From Orientallactaga sibirica (Eukaryota; Chordata; Mammalia; Rodentia; Dipodidae), in assembly GCA_036365145.1 (NCBI GenBank), contig JAEOAD010000012.1, forward strand, positions 42,166,501-42,230,500: a DNA stretch of 64,000 nucleotides, read 5' to 3'. Below are positions 1 to 10,569 of the stretch, piece by piece (within the stretch, counting starts at the first letter, position 1; every line of letters starts with the position of its first letter). The notes under the pieces are model-generated. The model saw only the letters and a list, made by a program, of their open reading frames with translations, made no database searches and was not told the DNA's origin. The position numbers and the translations under genes were made by a program.

Positions 1-511
1 ACAACATATGTTCAGCTATCCACTGCTAGTGGCCTAAACACAACAACAACAATAAACACACAGCTCCCATTCCATTATCTCTCAGTGCCTGTGAGTCCGG
101 AATTTGAGAGATGAGAGAGAGGCCCAGATGGCTGGGTCTGGCTCATCCTTTCCTGCAGTGGTAGTCAAGTGGTGCTGGCCTTAGCTAAAACTGAAGGGCA
201 TTGGAGCTCCAGACCAGCATCTCCATCTGAGGAATCCCAGAGCATCTTCATTTGGTTTCTTTTCATGGCTTAGTTAGGGCTCCCTCTCTGCACAGACTCC
301 TCAGGGACTCAGATTTCTTATGTGATGGCTGAAGGCTTCAAAAGCAAATATTCCAATAAGAAAACAAATTAAATTACCTTTTGTATCCGAGCATTGAAAG
401 TAATAGCATCATTTCTGCCACATTCTAAGCCTGTCTAGATTCAGGGGTGAGGCACTAGGACCCAGTTGCTTGATTGAAGGATTATGAACATAATTATAAG
501 AACATATGGAA
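1..511. other. Intergenic, unrecognised
   Basis: No coding region or repeat family recognised. Ordinary AT-rich mammalian intergenic sequence. Confidence 0.5.
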
Positions 512-586
512 GCCAGGCATGGTGGCACACGCCTTTAATCCCAGCACTCGGGAGGCAGAGGTAGGAGGACTGCTGTGAGTTCGGAG
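512..586 (+). mobile_element. B1 SINE, 5' fragment
   Basis: Reads as the B1 head (GCCAGGCATGGTGGCACACG, then CTTTAATCCCAGCACTCGGGA) with the 3' half missing. One of the few plus-strand SINEs in the window. Confidence 0.85.
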
Positions 587-604
587 CTGCTATCTGGCAT
601 AGTT

Positions 605-945
605 ACTTTCTGTGTCCTCCCTCACAGCATACCCAAGACTGGGTAATTCATAAAGACCTTTATTTGTTTCATGGTTATGAAGGCTGAGAAGTTCAAGGTT
701 GGACAGCCACACCTGGTAAGGGCTGCATGCTTCATAACATGATATTGTTCTATCATGTTATGAAGGACAAGGAAGTGTGTGTGTACAGAGAAAGGTACAA
801 AGGTGACAAAAGGATTTATCATGATGCAGACTCAAGAAAAATACAAATCCTTCATGAGGATACAGCTCCTGTGACCCCAACACCTCCTAAAGGCTCTTAC
901 CTTTCACTCCACTCGCATTAGCAGTTAAACTTCAACATGGGAAAT
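605..945 (-). mobile_element. MaLR-type LTR, degraded
   Basis: Read on the plus strand it shows the reversed tail of a MaLR LTR (ACTGGGTAATTCATAAAGA near the left end) and, at the right, a stretch resembling the reversed LTR start (AAACTTCAACATGGG). Family assignment is from recall of MaLR consensus features; subfamily is not determined. It holds the perfect hairpin at 730-765. Confidence 0.5.
730..765. repeat. Perfect 15-bp inverted repeat (hairpin)
   Basis: CTTCATAACATGATA (730-744) is followed by a 6-base loop TTGTTC and its exact reverse complement TATCATGTTATGAAG (751-765). All 15 pairs match. Confidence 0.95.
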
Positions 946-981
946 ATAATCTTTTACTATGTCTCATTGCTCAGTGGAATC

Positions 982-1151
982 TTTTTTTTGTTGTTGTTGT
1001 TTGTTTTTGTTTTTCAAAGTAGGGTCCTGCTGTAATCCAGGTTGACTTGGAATTCACTATGTAGTCTCAGGGTGGCCTTGAACTTGTGACAATCCTCCTA
1101 CCTCTGCCTCCTGGGTTCTGGCATTAAAGGCATGTGTCACCATGCATAGCC
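982..1151 (-). mobile_element. B1 SINE
   Basis: Reversed B1: T/G-rich tail at the left, then the B1 body (GGAATTCACTATGTAGTCTC) and the reversed head ending CACCATGCATAGCC. Full length, moderately diverged. Confidence 0.9.
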
Positions 1152-1227
1152 AACAGTAGAATCTTTTCATAAGACCAAATTCTCCTCTTTCTCTACCTTG
1201 CAGCCAGCATCAGAGACCAATGATGTT

Positions 1228-1386
1228 TTAACTTTGGTATATGTCAGAATCACTCAAAAGGCTGCTTACAACTCAGATTTCTGGGTCCTGTTCTTGAGTT
1301 TCTGGGTAGGAGCATGTGTTTACATTTCTAGTACAAGGTGAGATGATGCTTACAAGACTGGTTTGAGGACATGTCTTGGGAACTAA
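1228..1386 (-). mobile_element. MER5A-like hAT-Charlie DNA transposon
   Basis: Colinear with the reversed MER5A pattern: AACTTTGG...GTCAGAATCACTC, then CAGATTTCTGGG, GAGTTTCTGGGTAG and TTTACATTTCTAGTACAAGG. This is an old non-autonomous eutherian transposon with no coding capacity. Match made from memory of the family. Confidence 0.7.
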
Positions 1387-1588
1387 CCACCATTCTAGAT
1401 TCTGTCACTGATTCTATGCTTAGTATTGTACGTTCAGCCTGGTGGGATCTTTTTCCCTGTATCAAAATTATTTTCAGAGTTGTTCCAGACCCTGTCTGCA
1501 TTCATTGGTGTCCTATGAAATCAGCAGCATGAAGGAATAAAAATTTTCAAGTTTTAGAAGTCTCACTGAGCTAGCCCACATTTTCCTG

Positions 1589-1739
1589 CACAAGGTTAAC
1601 ACCTCTGAGCTTTGTAGAAACTACAAAGGATATTCTGATTTTTTTAAAAAAAATATTTATTCTTTTACAGCACAAGGTTAACACCTCTGAGCTCTGTAGA
1701 AACTAGGATATTCTGATTTTTTAAAAAAAATATTTATTC
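1589..1739. repeat. Tandem duplication, about 74 bp
   Basis: Two direct copies (1589-1662 and 1671-1739), each beginning CACAAGGTTAACACCTCTGA and each ending in the A/T-rich TTTATTC segment that is the reversed tail of the following SINE. The second copy lacks six bases. The duplication thus includes part of the SINE and postdates its insertion. Confidence 0.9.
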
Positions 1740-1916
1740 ATTTGTAAGTAAAGAAGAGAGTGAGCAAGCACACCATGGCATAGTGCCATAGGAAATGAAT
1801 TCCAGATGCATGTGCTGTGTTGTGCATCCAGCTTTACATAGGCACTGGTGAATAAAACTCAGGTCATTAGGCTTTGCAAATAAGTCCCTTAACTGCTTGG
1901 CTATATCCCCAGCCCC
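1723..1916 (-). mobile_element. B2-like tRNA-derived SINE
   Basis: Reversed B2-type element: A-tail complement at the left, core with CCAGATGCATGTGC and TTGTGCATCCAGCTTTACA, and reversed tRNA-like head ending CCCAGCCC. Diverged copy. Confidence 0.8.
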
Positions 1917-2056
1917 TGAGTTTTTTTAAAATTCTGATTCTATGTATAGTATATTTATCTGCTGTTGACTTTTAAACTCATGTCAAATAAAGCATGCAGA
2001 GAATAGCATCTTTCTGCATTATTGTTCAAGAGTGACTATTGGGTTCTGGTCCTTGT

Positions 2057-2058
<2 letters not shown>

Positions 2059-2100
<42 letters not shown>

Positions 2101-2212
2101 GTTTTTCAAGGTAGGGTTTCACTCTAGTTCAGGCAGCCCTCAAACTCATGGCGATCCTCCTACCTCTGCCTCCTGAGTGCTGGGATTAAAGGTGTGCGCC
2201 ACCACGCCCGGC
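2059..2212 (-). mobile_element. B1 SINE with long T tract
   Basis: About 40 T bases, then a well preserved reversed B1 ending CACCACGCCCGGC. Direct repeat TCCTTGTCC lies on both sides (left just before the T tract, right at 2213), the target site duplication. Confidence 0.93.
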
Positions 2213-2286
2213 TCCTTGTCCATATTGAAGTAGGCTTATAGTCTTATCTGTTAGACATAGAATGTTTCCTACTTTTTTTAGTCTTT

Positions 2287-2502
2287 TAAAAATATTTTAT
2301 TTTATTTATTTATTTGAGAGAGAAAGAGAGAGAGATAGAAAGAGATAGATAATGGGTGTGCCAGAGCCTCCAGCCACTGCAAATGGACTCCAGATGCATG
2401 CACCACCTTGTGCATCTGGCTTACGTGGGTCCTGGGGAATTGAACCTGGGTCCTTTGGCTTTGCAGGCAAGCACCTTAACCACTAAGCAGTCTCTCCAGC
2501 CC
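2287..2502 (-). mobile_element. B2-like tRNA-derived SINE
   Basis: Reversed element: TTTATTTATTTATTTGAGAG tail, GA-rich tract, core (CCAGCCACTGCAAATGGACT) and head ending AGTCTCTCCAGCCC. Close to the family consensus seen elsewhere in this window. Confidence 0.92.
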
Positions 2503-2701
2503 TCTTTATTTTTTAAAGGATGATTTCTAAACTCGGTGAAATTATCTGTCCATATACAGCTTTCCTATCATTCTGACTTTATCAGCATACTGGCAATGTG
2601 AATGTAATGATATATAGATCCAAAAGTTCTTAATCAATAGTTGATTGCAAACCTATTCAGTTGATTTTCTCTTTTGCACCCCCAATATGGACAGATTCCA
2701 T

Positions 2702-2948
2702 TTTTTGGAAGGGGAGAGAGACAGAGAGAGAGGGAGAGGATGACAGGTAGAGATGGGTGGGCCAGCAGCCTCTCAGCTGCTGCAAACGAAATCCAGATGC
2801 GTGTGCCCCCTTGTGGTCAAGTGCAGCATTGCGCCCTTGTGTCACTTCGCATCTGGCTAAACGTGGGGATTGGAACTGCTGGAGATTGGAACCAGCGTTC
2901 TTAGGCTTAGGAGGTAGGTGCCTTAACTGCTAAGCCATCTCTCCAGCC
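2702..2948 (-). mobile_element. B2-like SINE, long subfamily
   Basis: Same head and tail as the other B2-like copies, but the core has an additional segment (CAAGTGCAGCATTGCGCCCT...) and GGCTAAACGTGGG. A 14-bp direct repeat CAGATTCCATTTTT flanks it (2692-2705 and 2949-2962). Confidence 0.92.
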
Positions 2949-3224
2949 CAGATTCCATTTTTATTTAGTTCCTTCTGAGTATGCAAAGCTCAATATAAGG
3001 ACCTGTCTTCTATCCAGTCCCACACATTACCTAACCCAGGCCTCACCCTTGCCTGGGAGCTCTTCACTAAGGAAGAGGAAGCCAGCATTCTTCTTTTTGT
3101 TGCTGTTCTCTTTGGGGGCATATAAGGCAAGAAAACTGATGAGTGGAAAATGTCTTCTATGTGAATCTACTCCTGTGCTCCTTTAGGTTTCATTGGTTCT
3201 GTATATGAATTCAAAGCCTGCCTC

Positions 3225-3470
3225 CCTTTTTTTTGTACTTGTGGTATGTATGCACATGTATGTACATGCACACATGTGTACATATATGTGCACTTGTAGA
3301 GCAAAGGCCAATATTTATTACTTTCTACCATATTTTTTAGACAGAGTCTCTCACTAAATGTGAAGTTCAGTGTTTCAGCTAGACAAGTTAGCCAGCAAAC
3401 CGCGAGGATCTCCTGTTTCAGCCTCCTCAGTGCTAGGATTGAATTTAAGCATGCCCCACTGTGATCAGAA
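3225..3470 (-). mobile_element. B4-type SINE, diverged
   Basis: TG/CA-rich left end, then TTAGACAGAGTCTCTCACTA, GCTAGACAAGTTAGCCAGCA and TCAGTGCTAGGATTGA, the order seen in reversed rodent B4 (an ID-B1 composite). The ID-like end is missing or decayed. Confidence 0.65.
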
Positions 3471-3479
3471 AAGCCTGAC

Positions 3480-4960
3480 ATTTTCAAAATGTATGTGCTT
3501 GTCTTTTAAGGATCTCTGAAAAGTCACTGCTCCATCATCCTTGACATGAGCGATATGCTCCTGCACCTCTTTCAAGTCCTGTTGACCTTTGACCCTGATG
3601 CTCCACCCTAAATGTCTCATTTCTGAGGCTTCCTCATATGCTAGGCAGCTCCCATGCTTATCTTCTGTGAACTCTTCTCCAGTGGAGCTTCAGGCATCCT
3701 TAAATCCTTGTTACCTCAAATGATAGTGGTGCATTAACACCTGTCCCTTACTCTGTCATTTCACGTTAATCTCTTCCTTCTCTCTACTTAGATGCAGTTA
3801 TAGATCAAGTAATAGGTCATGCAAGTAGATGGTCACTCAGGAGATGAGGTGCTAATTCACTTTCCTTGTGAGCACCTCCATTCCTCCTTATAAGTGGCCT
3901 TTGACTCCATCATCATCACTATAGTCTTTTGATACCAAACACTTTGTATTGCTTCTTTTTCTAAGAAATCATAATGTGACATCCAGAAATAAAAGCAATA
4001 GAAGAAGTTTTAATTTAAAATTAGAGCAATGTTAAAAGAACATAATGTTCTAAGTATAAACTAACAATGAAGTTTATAACATAATGTGCAATGCATGTTA
4101 ATATGCAAGTACTTGGGAATAATTAAACTAGAAAACATAAAGAAATAGATGCTGGAAATGACTTATGATATTTTAAAGGGGCTGGGAGCTATTCTGTATA
4201 CAGGAAGGGAAATTACAGGGCAGAGGTGTAGGCAGACCCTCATTATAATTAGTAGAATGATAAAGTAATAATTACCTGGCAGTGATCAGAAATAAAAAGA
4301 AAGAACCTTGACCAAATGGGGAAACCATGTCATAGAAAACTACAAATTGTCTGGGGAGAATTAAGAATTAGCAAATGAGCTAGTTTCATTTGCATGTACA
4401 GTATGAAAATAATTTCTCCTATGTCATAGGTTGGGTCAGTGATGAAATAATAGAGAAAACAGTATTTCTGCTTTGAAATACTCTGTCAAGGCATGTACTC
4501 AACACTCAGTATCTGTCTTGCAGAACATACTAAAGTTATAGAATTGTAAGCTAAGTGTTCATGGAGTAGAACAATGCTGGACACTATAGGATGTCTCTCT
4601 TCTGTCCTCCTTCTCATCAAATTCCTGTCATGCTCAAACCTATACAAAGAACAGCAAAACCTCTAAAAGTTTTTATAACACTCTCCAGGGTAGTACCTGT
4701 TTTGTAAATTTTTTTTTATTTTTAAACATTTTTTTTCTGCTAAGCCAGACCATACCATTGTGCATCCAAGTGAGGACAGATGTTATGAATTAAACCTTAG
4801 TATAATAAATAGCACTATCTTGAAACTTAATACATTGTCTATAGGTGTAAAATTAAAGCATTATTCACATCATGTCAATATATTCAATGTGGACTAAAGG
4901 GATACTCTTGTTTCTTTTGTGAAGAAAAACATTTTATAGACAATTTTCATAAATGAAGAT
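3480..4960. other. Intergenic, unrecognised
   Basis: No convincing gene or repeat. Parts around 3540-3760 loosely resemble old L2 but not well enough to call. Confidence 0.4.
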
Positions 4961-5227
4961 AATGTAATTTGATCATAGTTCCTCCCAATATCATCTTTTG
5001 TCCCTCCCTCATCCATTCCCTTTCACTGCACTCTTTCTTCTTTCAAACTAGACCCTCTTCTATTTTGATGACTTTTCCCTGACCCTTCTAGGACATCATC
5101 CATGCTAAGATGTTGAGCTCAATTTTGTGGAAGTCTTGTGAAGGTAGTGGCAACCATTATGAGGTCAAAATTTAATGGTCACTTTGTGTCCCAAAGTACT
5201 CTTCCTCATTCTCTTACATTCTCTTTG

Positions 5228-5443
5228 CAAAATTTTATTTATTCATTTATTTGAGAGAGGGAGAGGAAGAAGGAGAAGGAGAGAGAGAGAGAGAAGACAA
5301 ACCAGGTCCTACAGGCACTGCCAACAAACTCCAGACATATGCTGTACCTTGTGCATCTTGCTTATGTGGGTACTGGGGAATTGAACCTGGGTCCATAGGC
5401 TTCACAGGCAAGCACCTTAACCACTAAGTCTTCTCTCCAATCC
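5228..5443 (-). mobile_element. B2-like SINE
   Basis: Reversed tail, GA-rich tract with AAGGAGAAGG, core and head ending CTTCTCTCCAATCC. Inserted in the L1 fragment. Confidence 0.9.
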
Positions 5444-5547
5444 TGCATTCTTTCTGTTCACTCCTCTGCAAGGCTTAGAGGACGTTATAGATATATCAGT
5501 TAGCACTGAGCACTCATCTTTCACTTATTCTCAGCACTTCAGCAAGT

Positions 5548-5728
5548 TTTTTTTTTGTTTTGTTTATTTTTTCAAAATAAGGTCTCACTCTAGTCCAGGC
5601 TGATATGGAATTCACTATACAGTCTCAGGCTGCCCTTGAACTCACAGTGTCCCTCTTATCTTGGCCTCCTAAGTGCTAGGATTAAAAGTGTGTGTCACCA
5701 CACCCAGTATGCACCACCACACTTGGCC
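5548..5728 (-). mobile_element. B1 SINE with duplicated head
   Basis: Reversed B1. The head end is partly duplicated (CACCACACCCAGTATG then CACCACACTTGGCC). Near-identical flanks CTTCAGCAAGT and CTTTAGCAAGT mark the target duplication. Confidence 0.9.
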
Positions 5729-5827
5729 ACTTTAGCAAGTATTCAGACTCTCCAGTAGTCACTGCCATCTGCAAAATGAAGCTTTTCTGACCACAGGTGT
5801 GGTCAGCACTATCTGTACTGATAAACA

Positions 5828-5828
<1 letters not shown>

Positions 5829-5875
<47 letters not shown>
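5829..5875. repeat. (TA)n microsatellite
   Basis: Uninterrupted alternating TA of about 47 bases. Confidence 0.95.
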
Positions 5876-5877
<2 letters not shown>

Positions 5878-6698
5878 AATTTTGATGGAGGCAGCATATT
5901 CATTCAGTTAGTTAACAGTAGTGGTTTCCCCACTAAGGTCTATAACCTTGGCAAACAAGCTATTGAATAGGTTTTTAATACCAGGAAAGCATTTTTTCCC
6001 ATACAGCACATCTCAGATCCCATCAGAGAGTAGTTGGTTTATGCCCATACCAGTCATGCCACTACTGCCTGGTAGCTACCTCTCAGCTGGCTAGTTGGTT
6101 ATGTAGCATGCAAAGTTGTTCCACACTTGGGCTAGCTTATTGATGAATTTTTCTCATTTAACATCTGATAGTACTTCTCAGCAGTATCCCAGATAGCCAA
6201 GAAGGAAGAGGCTTCTAGCTCAGTTCCAGCTTGATTTTCCCATTGACTGCTTCTGAAAACCGTGCTGTCTTCAGCAGTGGGGTCCTACTATCTAGTTTTG
6301 GTGAGCATCCAAAAGCCTTGGAAATAGCCTGCATTGTTTTGAAGGCCTACAGGACCTCCATGACCAGGGATACATTTATTTCTAAGATGAAATTTGGAAA
6401 CATCAGTTTCTTTTAAGGGATACTCACTCTGAGTCATGTCTCTTATCATTTTCCTCTTGTGTTGCTAACATGAAAGCCTAGAGTCAGATTTCTGACCCAG
6501 ACAAAGAATGCTTTGTATGTGGAAACCATGACTTGGGTTCCATTTTCTATTCTCCTTTACTTTTGTGGCTTTATGCACACAAATATTCTGTTTTTAAAGT
6601 AATTATTTTCCCTGGTGAAATAAAAAAAAAACGTAATACTTCTAGTTTATATCTATGAACACATAGTATAATCTCCTTTCCTTGCATTGACCTGCTAG

Positions 6699-6700
<2 letters not shown>

Positions 6701-6743
<43 letters not shown>
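6701..6743. repeat. (CA)n microsatellite
   Basis: About 21 uninterrupted CA units, then a degenerate end (GCATGCACACACGG). Confidence 0.95.
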
Positions 6744-6746
<3 letters not shown>

Positions 6747-7131
6747 TGCACACACGGCTTCAATTAATAATGGCCCTTTTGGTAAGCTAGAACCTGTGAA
6801 GATGGAAAGCCACTCATAGCCCAGACTTTTGCAGGTAATGTATATCCAGCAAAGGACTGTAGAACATTCAGGCATAATGTGCATGATAAGATGTGAAGTC
6901 CAGTCACCAGCTCATTTCATAATATCCTCATGTCATACACAGCATATCATCTATCAGTCATGTAATCATATCATATAATATCATAATTTATAGCAGTTTG
7001 CTACATGCTACCGACTGACTGAGTGGACTTTGTTAGCTGTAAAGTATTAATACCACTTAGGAGAGCATTACACCCTATTATTAACCAGTGGAATTCCAAT
7101 GGAAAGATTAATTCTTTTTAAATGTCTCTGT

Positions 7132-7132
<1 letters not shown>

Positions 7133-7176
<44 letters not shown>
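7133..7176. repeat. (CA)n microsatellite
   Basis: About 22 CA units ending in CATATA; adjoins the B4-type SINE on its right, from whose tail it probably grew. Confidence 0.95.
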
Positions 7177-7180
<4 letters not shown>

Positions 7181-7194
7181 GTTGTATACATATA

Positions 7195-7470
7195 TATACA
7201 TGGAGGCCAGAGGTTAATACCAAGTGTCTTCCTCTGTTGCTTTTTATTTTCTGGGGCAGTGCCATTGAATTTGAACTCAGAATTTGTTGATGGAGCTGTC
7301 TAGCTAACCAGTTTGCCCCTGAGATTCTGTAGTACCACCTTCTAAGTACTAGGATGAAAGGCAGCCTTGCCATGCTCACCAAGCATTTATATAGCTGGGA
7401 GGGGTCTGAACTCTTGCTCTCACACTTGCATGGCAAGTGCCTTATCCACTGTTCTATTTCCCCAGTCCCC
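7195..7470 (-). mobile_element. B4-type SINE
   Basis: CATGGAGGCCAGAGGTTAAT, then the B1-derived middle and the reversed ID-like end (TGCATGGCAAGTGCCTTATC...CCCCAGTCCCC). This order is that of a reversed B4. Confidence 0.8.
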
Positions 7471-7474
7471 AAAA

Positions 7475-8730
7475 TTATTTTTTAAGATATAATAATAAAA
7501 TCTGTGTCATTAGGAATATAAGGATTCATTCATGCTTCTTCCAGTTTGTCATAATGAGCTTCTCAGACAATGGTAATCAGTGAACAACTTAATTAATTCA
7601 ATTTACTACTAGGATATGGCTTCACTATTAGAATATGGCTTCATACCAATGAATATTTTGCAGCATATGTATCCTATAAATTACCTTATAGCATAGTTGA
7701 GTTATGAACATTCTCCGTGATTTGAGTCCTATCTTCTCATAAAGAGACTGCACATAATATATCCTAAGTCATATTCCCCCCTTTTTTATAAAAAGACCCC
7801 TTAAAGCATTCATATTTTAATTCTAATAATCCTAACATAGTTCATTATAGTTTTCTTACTATGAGTGAGTACAAGTGACTGTAGATTGATTGTGATGTTC
7901 ATAGCACAAACTTCATTTGCATTGAACTTGAAGTCAAGTTGCCTGCATGTGAATCTGTAGTAAGTCTTGATTCTGCAACAAATTCTGCAGAGAAATACAC
8001 CTCTTCCCAGCAAATAATCATGTAATCATATGCTGCCTGCCATATACAAATGATGCAATTGACCAACTGTCAGGAAACATTCTCTGAGGTTTTTTTTTTC
8101 TAGTGATCATGTTGAATGACTCTGTAGGCTGTAGTCAGAGATGCAGTTTTGTAGAAATGGTTTTCTCTCTATGAAGCCAATTGGCTCAGATGAGGACTGA
8201 ATGTATAACATTAGCCTCATCAGCAGTGTACTCTAAACAAGTCAGTTGCTTCAATAGTATTTGTCACTGTCACATAGGAGAGCCAATTGTTCAGTACAAG
8301 ACTGATACCACCTATTTTCTTCATAACATTAATTCATCCCCAACTGTTCTGAAAGTTATGAAAAAAGTGGTAGAAAGAGAAAGCAAGAAAATAGGAATGA
8401 GTAGTGGGATGAAATATGTCAGCTTTTAGCAGGCATCAAAATTCATTCAAAAGTTTTTCATTTTAGTTTGGAGGGGAAAAAAGAACTTTTGTGGTGGTTT
8501 CCTTATGTAAAAGGTGTTGTTAGCCATTTAGTGTAGTAACATATGCAAATATTAACTGTATTGTTTCTTTTCTTCTATTTATAAGAAACACCATTATCCT
8601 TGGGAGGTGGAAGATCAGTTAATGTATTCCTAAAGAAACAAGGAAAATGATTAGCTTTTCTTTTTTTTGCCCTGAAGTTTGAAGGCTGGTTTTCAGATTG
8701 CCTGGTATACAGGCACAGCGTGTCTGCATG
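7475..8730. other. Intergenic, unrecognised
   Basis: AT-rich. No gene, RNA gene or repeat family recognised. Confidence 0.45.
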
Positions 8731-8734
8731 TATG

Positions 8735-8810
8735 TGGTGTTGGGGAATCCCAGGAACTCACATATGCCAGGAAAGCTTCACCACTGAGATACTATATCTC
8801 CAACCCCCTA
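8735..8810 (-). mobile_element. ID-like SINE remnant
   Basis: TTGGGGAATCCCAGGAACTC...GCTTCACCACTGAGATACTA...CCAACCCCC resembles the reversed tRNA-Ala-like ID head (box A/B region). Strongly diverged. Confidence 0.45.
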
Positions 8811-8814
8811 TCCC

Positions 8815-9480
8815 AAGTACTTCAGAATATGCCATTAGACAAGGACAGGGGAAAGAAAGACTGGGTGTCCTCTGGAGAGTGAATATTTAATATTTCAGAG
8901 TTTACTGTAGGGGGATTCCTCAGAGAAGACATTACAGGCCAACTACAACTTGGCTTGGTGAGACAAGGTAGAAAGTAGACTGCTAAGAGGTGTCATGGCC
9001 CCCAAGTGTTATAATATAGGCAACAGAGAGGGCTGTGCACTAAAAGGCCATTGTTTGGAACTACTTATGGGCGAGACATGTTGTTATAGACAGTACCTAT
9101 GAAGCAATCCACTTTTGCATGTGGATGGCCACGTTGAGCACAACTGTGACTAGAATCAATGCTCTACTTCCTTAGTGTTTTGTAAGTTCAGGAGTTGTCC
9201 TAAAGTTGTGAGAGGAGGGAGACATCAAGCTGATATTGCTGACTTTGGCCAATGGAGGCCCAGAGGTAGATGTAATTTGACCTAATAAGGAAAAGCAGCA
9301 TTTATAACACTTTTGTATGAGGAGAAACTGATTGCATTAACATGCATACCAAACCCATTTCCTTCCTCCGAGTTTCTTAAGAATTGATGTTACACTTTGC
9401 CCACCTTAAACTCCTATGCATCTAACAATGCAGAATTATCTTTTTCACTTTGTAGAAATGTTAAAATGGGGTTTGAACTT
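8815..9480. other. Intergenic flank of the TRAC pseudogene
   Basis: No recognised gene or repeat. I looked for a J or V segment next to the TRAC copy; only a weak J-like stretch (about 9445-9484) is present and it is not convincing. Confidence 0.4.
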
Positions 9481-9484
9481 GAAT

Positions 9485-10565
9485 GATATTGACAAAGGAG
9501 CCTAAGGGCCCTGTCAGTGTATCAGCCAAGAGAACCTAGATCCACGAACACTTTGGTCTGCTTATTCACTGATTTTGATTTTCAAACCAATGTGTCACAT
9601 CTTGTGGAGTCTGAAGTGTTTACCTCCAACAAAACTATGCTGGACATGAGGTCTGTGGATTCCAAGAGCAGCAGAGCCCTAGCCTGGAGCAACAAAACCA
9701 ATTTCGAGTGTACAGGTGTCTTCAAAGAGAACGCTTCTATCCCAGCTCTGAAGTTCCCTGTGGTGCCAAGTTGGAACAGAAAAGCTTTGAAAGGATATGA
9801 ATCTGAACTTCCAAAGTCTGCCAGTGATGGGGCTCTGCGTCCTCCTCCTAAAAGTGGCCAGAGTTAATCTCTTCACAACACAGTGGCTATGGTCCAGCTG
9901 AGGTTAGCAGCACTGTAAGGACAGGTCTGTGCTCCCAAGCTCCTTCCTCCTCATCGCCCCTTCTCTTCCTCTTCGAACAAAGAGGACCCCTACCACCCCC
10001 ACGAAGAAGTTTCCCATCATCTATCTGGCTCCCATTGGCAATGCCACTGACTGGATTTTCCCTGAATTTGTGGTGAAGATTGCCGCTGAGCTGCTAAGCA
10101 CCTTTATTGCTGCAAAATTGGGGGGTGAAGAGGCTTCCTGGCCCTGTCCTGAGATGGCCTCTGCTGTGCTACTGGCTGATGGATCTCTAGTGGAGTCTCC
10201 TGAACTATAGCTCTTGGAGAATACTGGGAGGAGATTCTTTTGCTATAAATACCCTTACTCTTTTTTTTTTTTTTTTTTTTTTTTGGTTTTTTGAGGTAGG
10301 GTCTCACTCTGGCCCAGGCTGACCTGGAATTAACTATGTAGTCTCAGGGTGGCCTTGAACTCACGGTGATCCTCCTACCTCTGCCTCCCGAGTGCTGGGA
10401 TTAAAGGCGTGCGCCACCATGCCTGGCTTCCTTACTCTTTTTTTCTCAAGGTATGTGAAATATGATCTCAGGGTTGTGGCCCTCTGTGCTGTGCCATGTA
10501 TCTGGGCCACGTTGTGTATATTACAGTACTGCTTCATCTAACTTCATTACAGATGATTTGAAATT
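9485..10565 (+). pseudogene. Processed pseudogene of T-cell receptor alpha constant (TRAC)
   Basis: Translation from about 9517 (V-Y-Q, a GTG codon, no ATG) gives the TRAC immunoglobulin domain: VYQPREPRS, VCLFTDFDFQTNV, TMLDMRSVDSKS and AWSNKTNFEC, with both intradomain cysteines kept. The copy then shifts frame near 9750: PCGAKLEQKSFE lies in a second frame and the membrane segment LLLKVARVNLF with terminal LWSS and its TGA (9899-9901) in a third. Exons 1 (Ig), 2 (connecting peptide), 3 (membrane) and the 3' UTR are contiguous, so introns are absent: an mRNA-derived retrocopy. The 3' UTR continues to a decayed polyadenylation region (ATTACAGATGATTTG, where the parent has ATTAAA). It is split by a B1 at 10261-10429. 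No poly(A) tail or target duplication is clear. It cannot encode a receptor chain. Confidence 0.92.
10261..10429 (-). mobile_element. B1 SINE inside the TRAC pseudogene
   Basis: T tract, near-consensus reversed B1, head ending CACCATGCCTGGC. Flanked by CCTTACTCTTTTTT on both sides, showing a clean insertion into the already present TRAC 3' UTR copy. Confidence 0.95.
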
Positions 10566-10569
10566 AATT

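Larger units (their letters stand above)
4960..6430 (-). mobile_element. Rodent L1 3' end (3' UTR region), reversed
   Basis: The complementary strand is purine-rich and follows the order of rodent L1 (Lx-type) 3' UTR as I recall it: a segment with GAGTGCTCAGTGCTAA, then AGAAAGAATGCA. Downstream in the window the stretch near 6040-6420 (GTAGCATGCAAAGT, GGGGTCCTACTATC, ATAGCCTGCATTGTTTTG) continues the same element. It is interrupted by a B2-like SINE (5228-5443), a B1 (5548-5728) and a TA microsatellite. No ORF2 reading frame is intact. Confidence 0.6.

Noticed and set aside
5682..5903. Open frame rich in Ile-Tyr
   Set aside because: Product of the (TA)n microsatellite and an adjoining B1.
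9440..9484. J-segment-like sequence before the TRAC copy
   Set aside because: Only a loose similarity; no FGXG motif in frame. Kept as flank.
9929..10210. 93-codon open frame
   Set aside because: Lies in the TRAC-derived 3' UTR and follows its nucleotide sequence.
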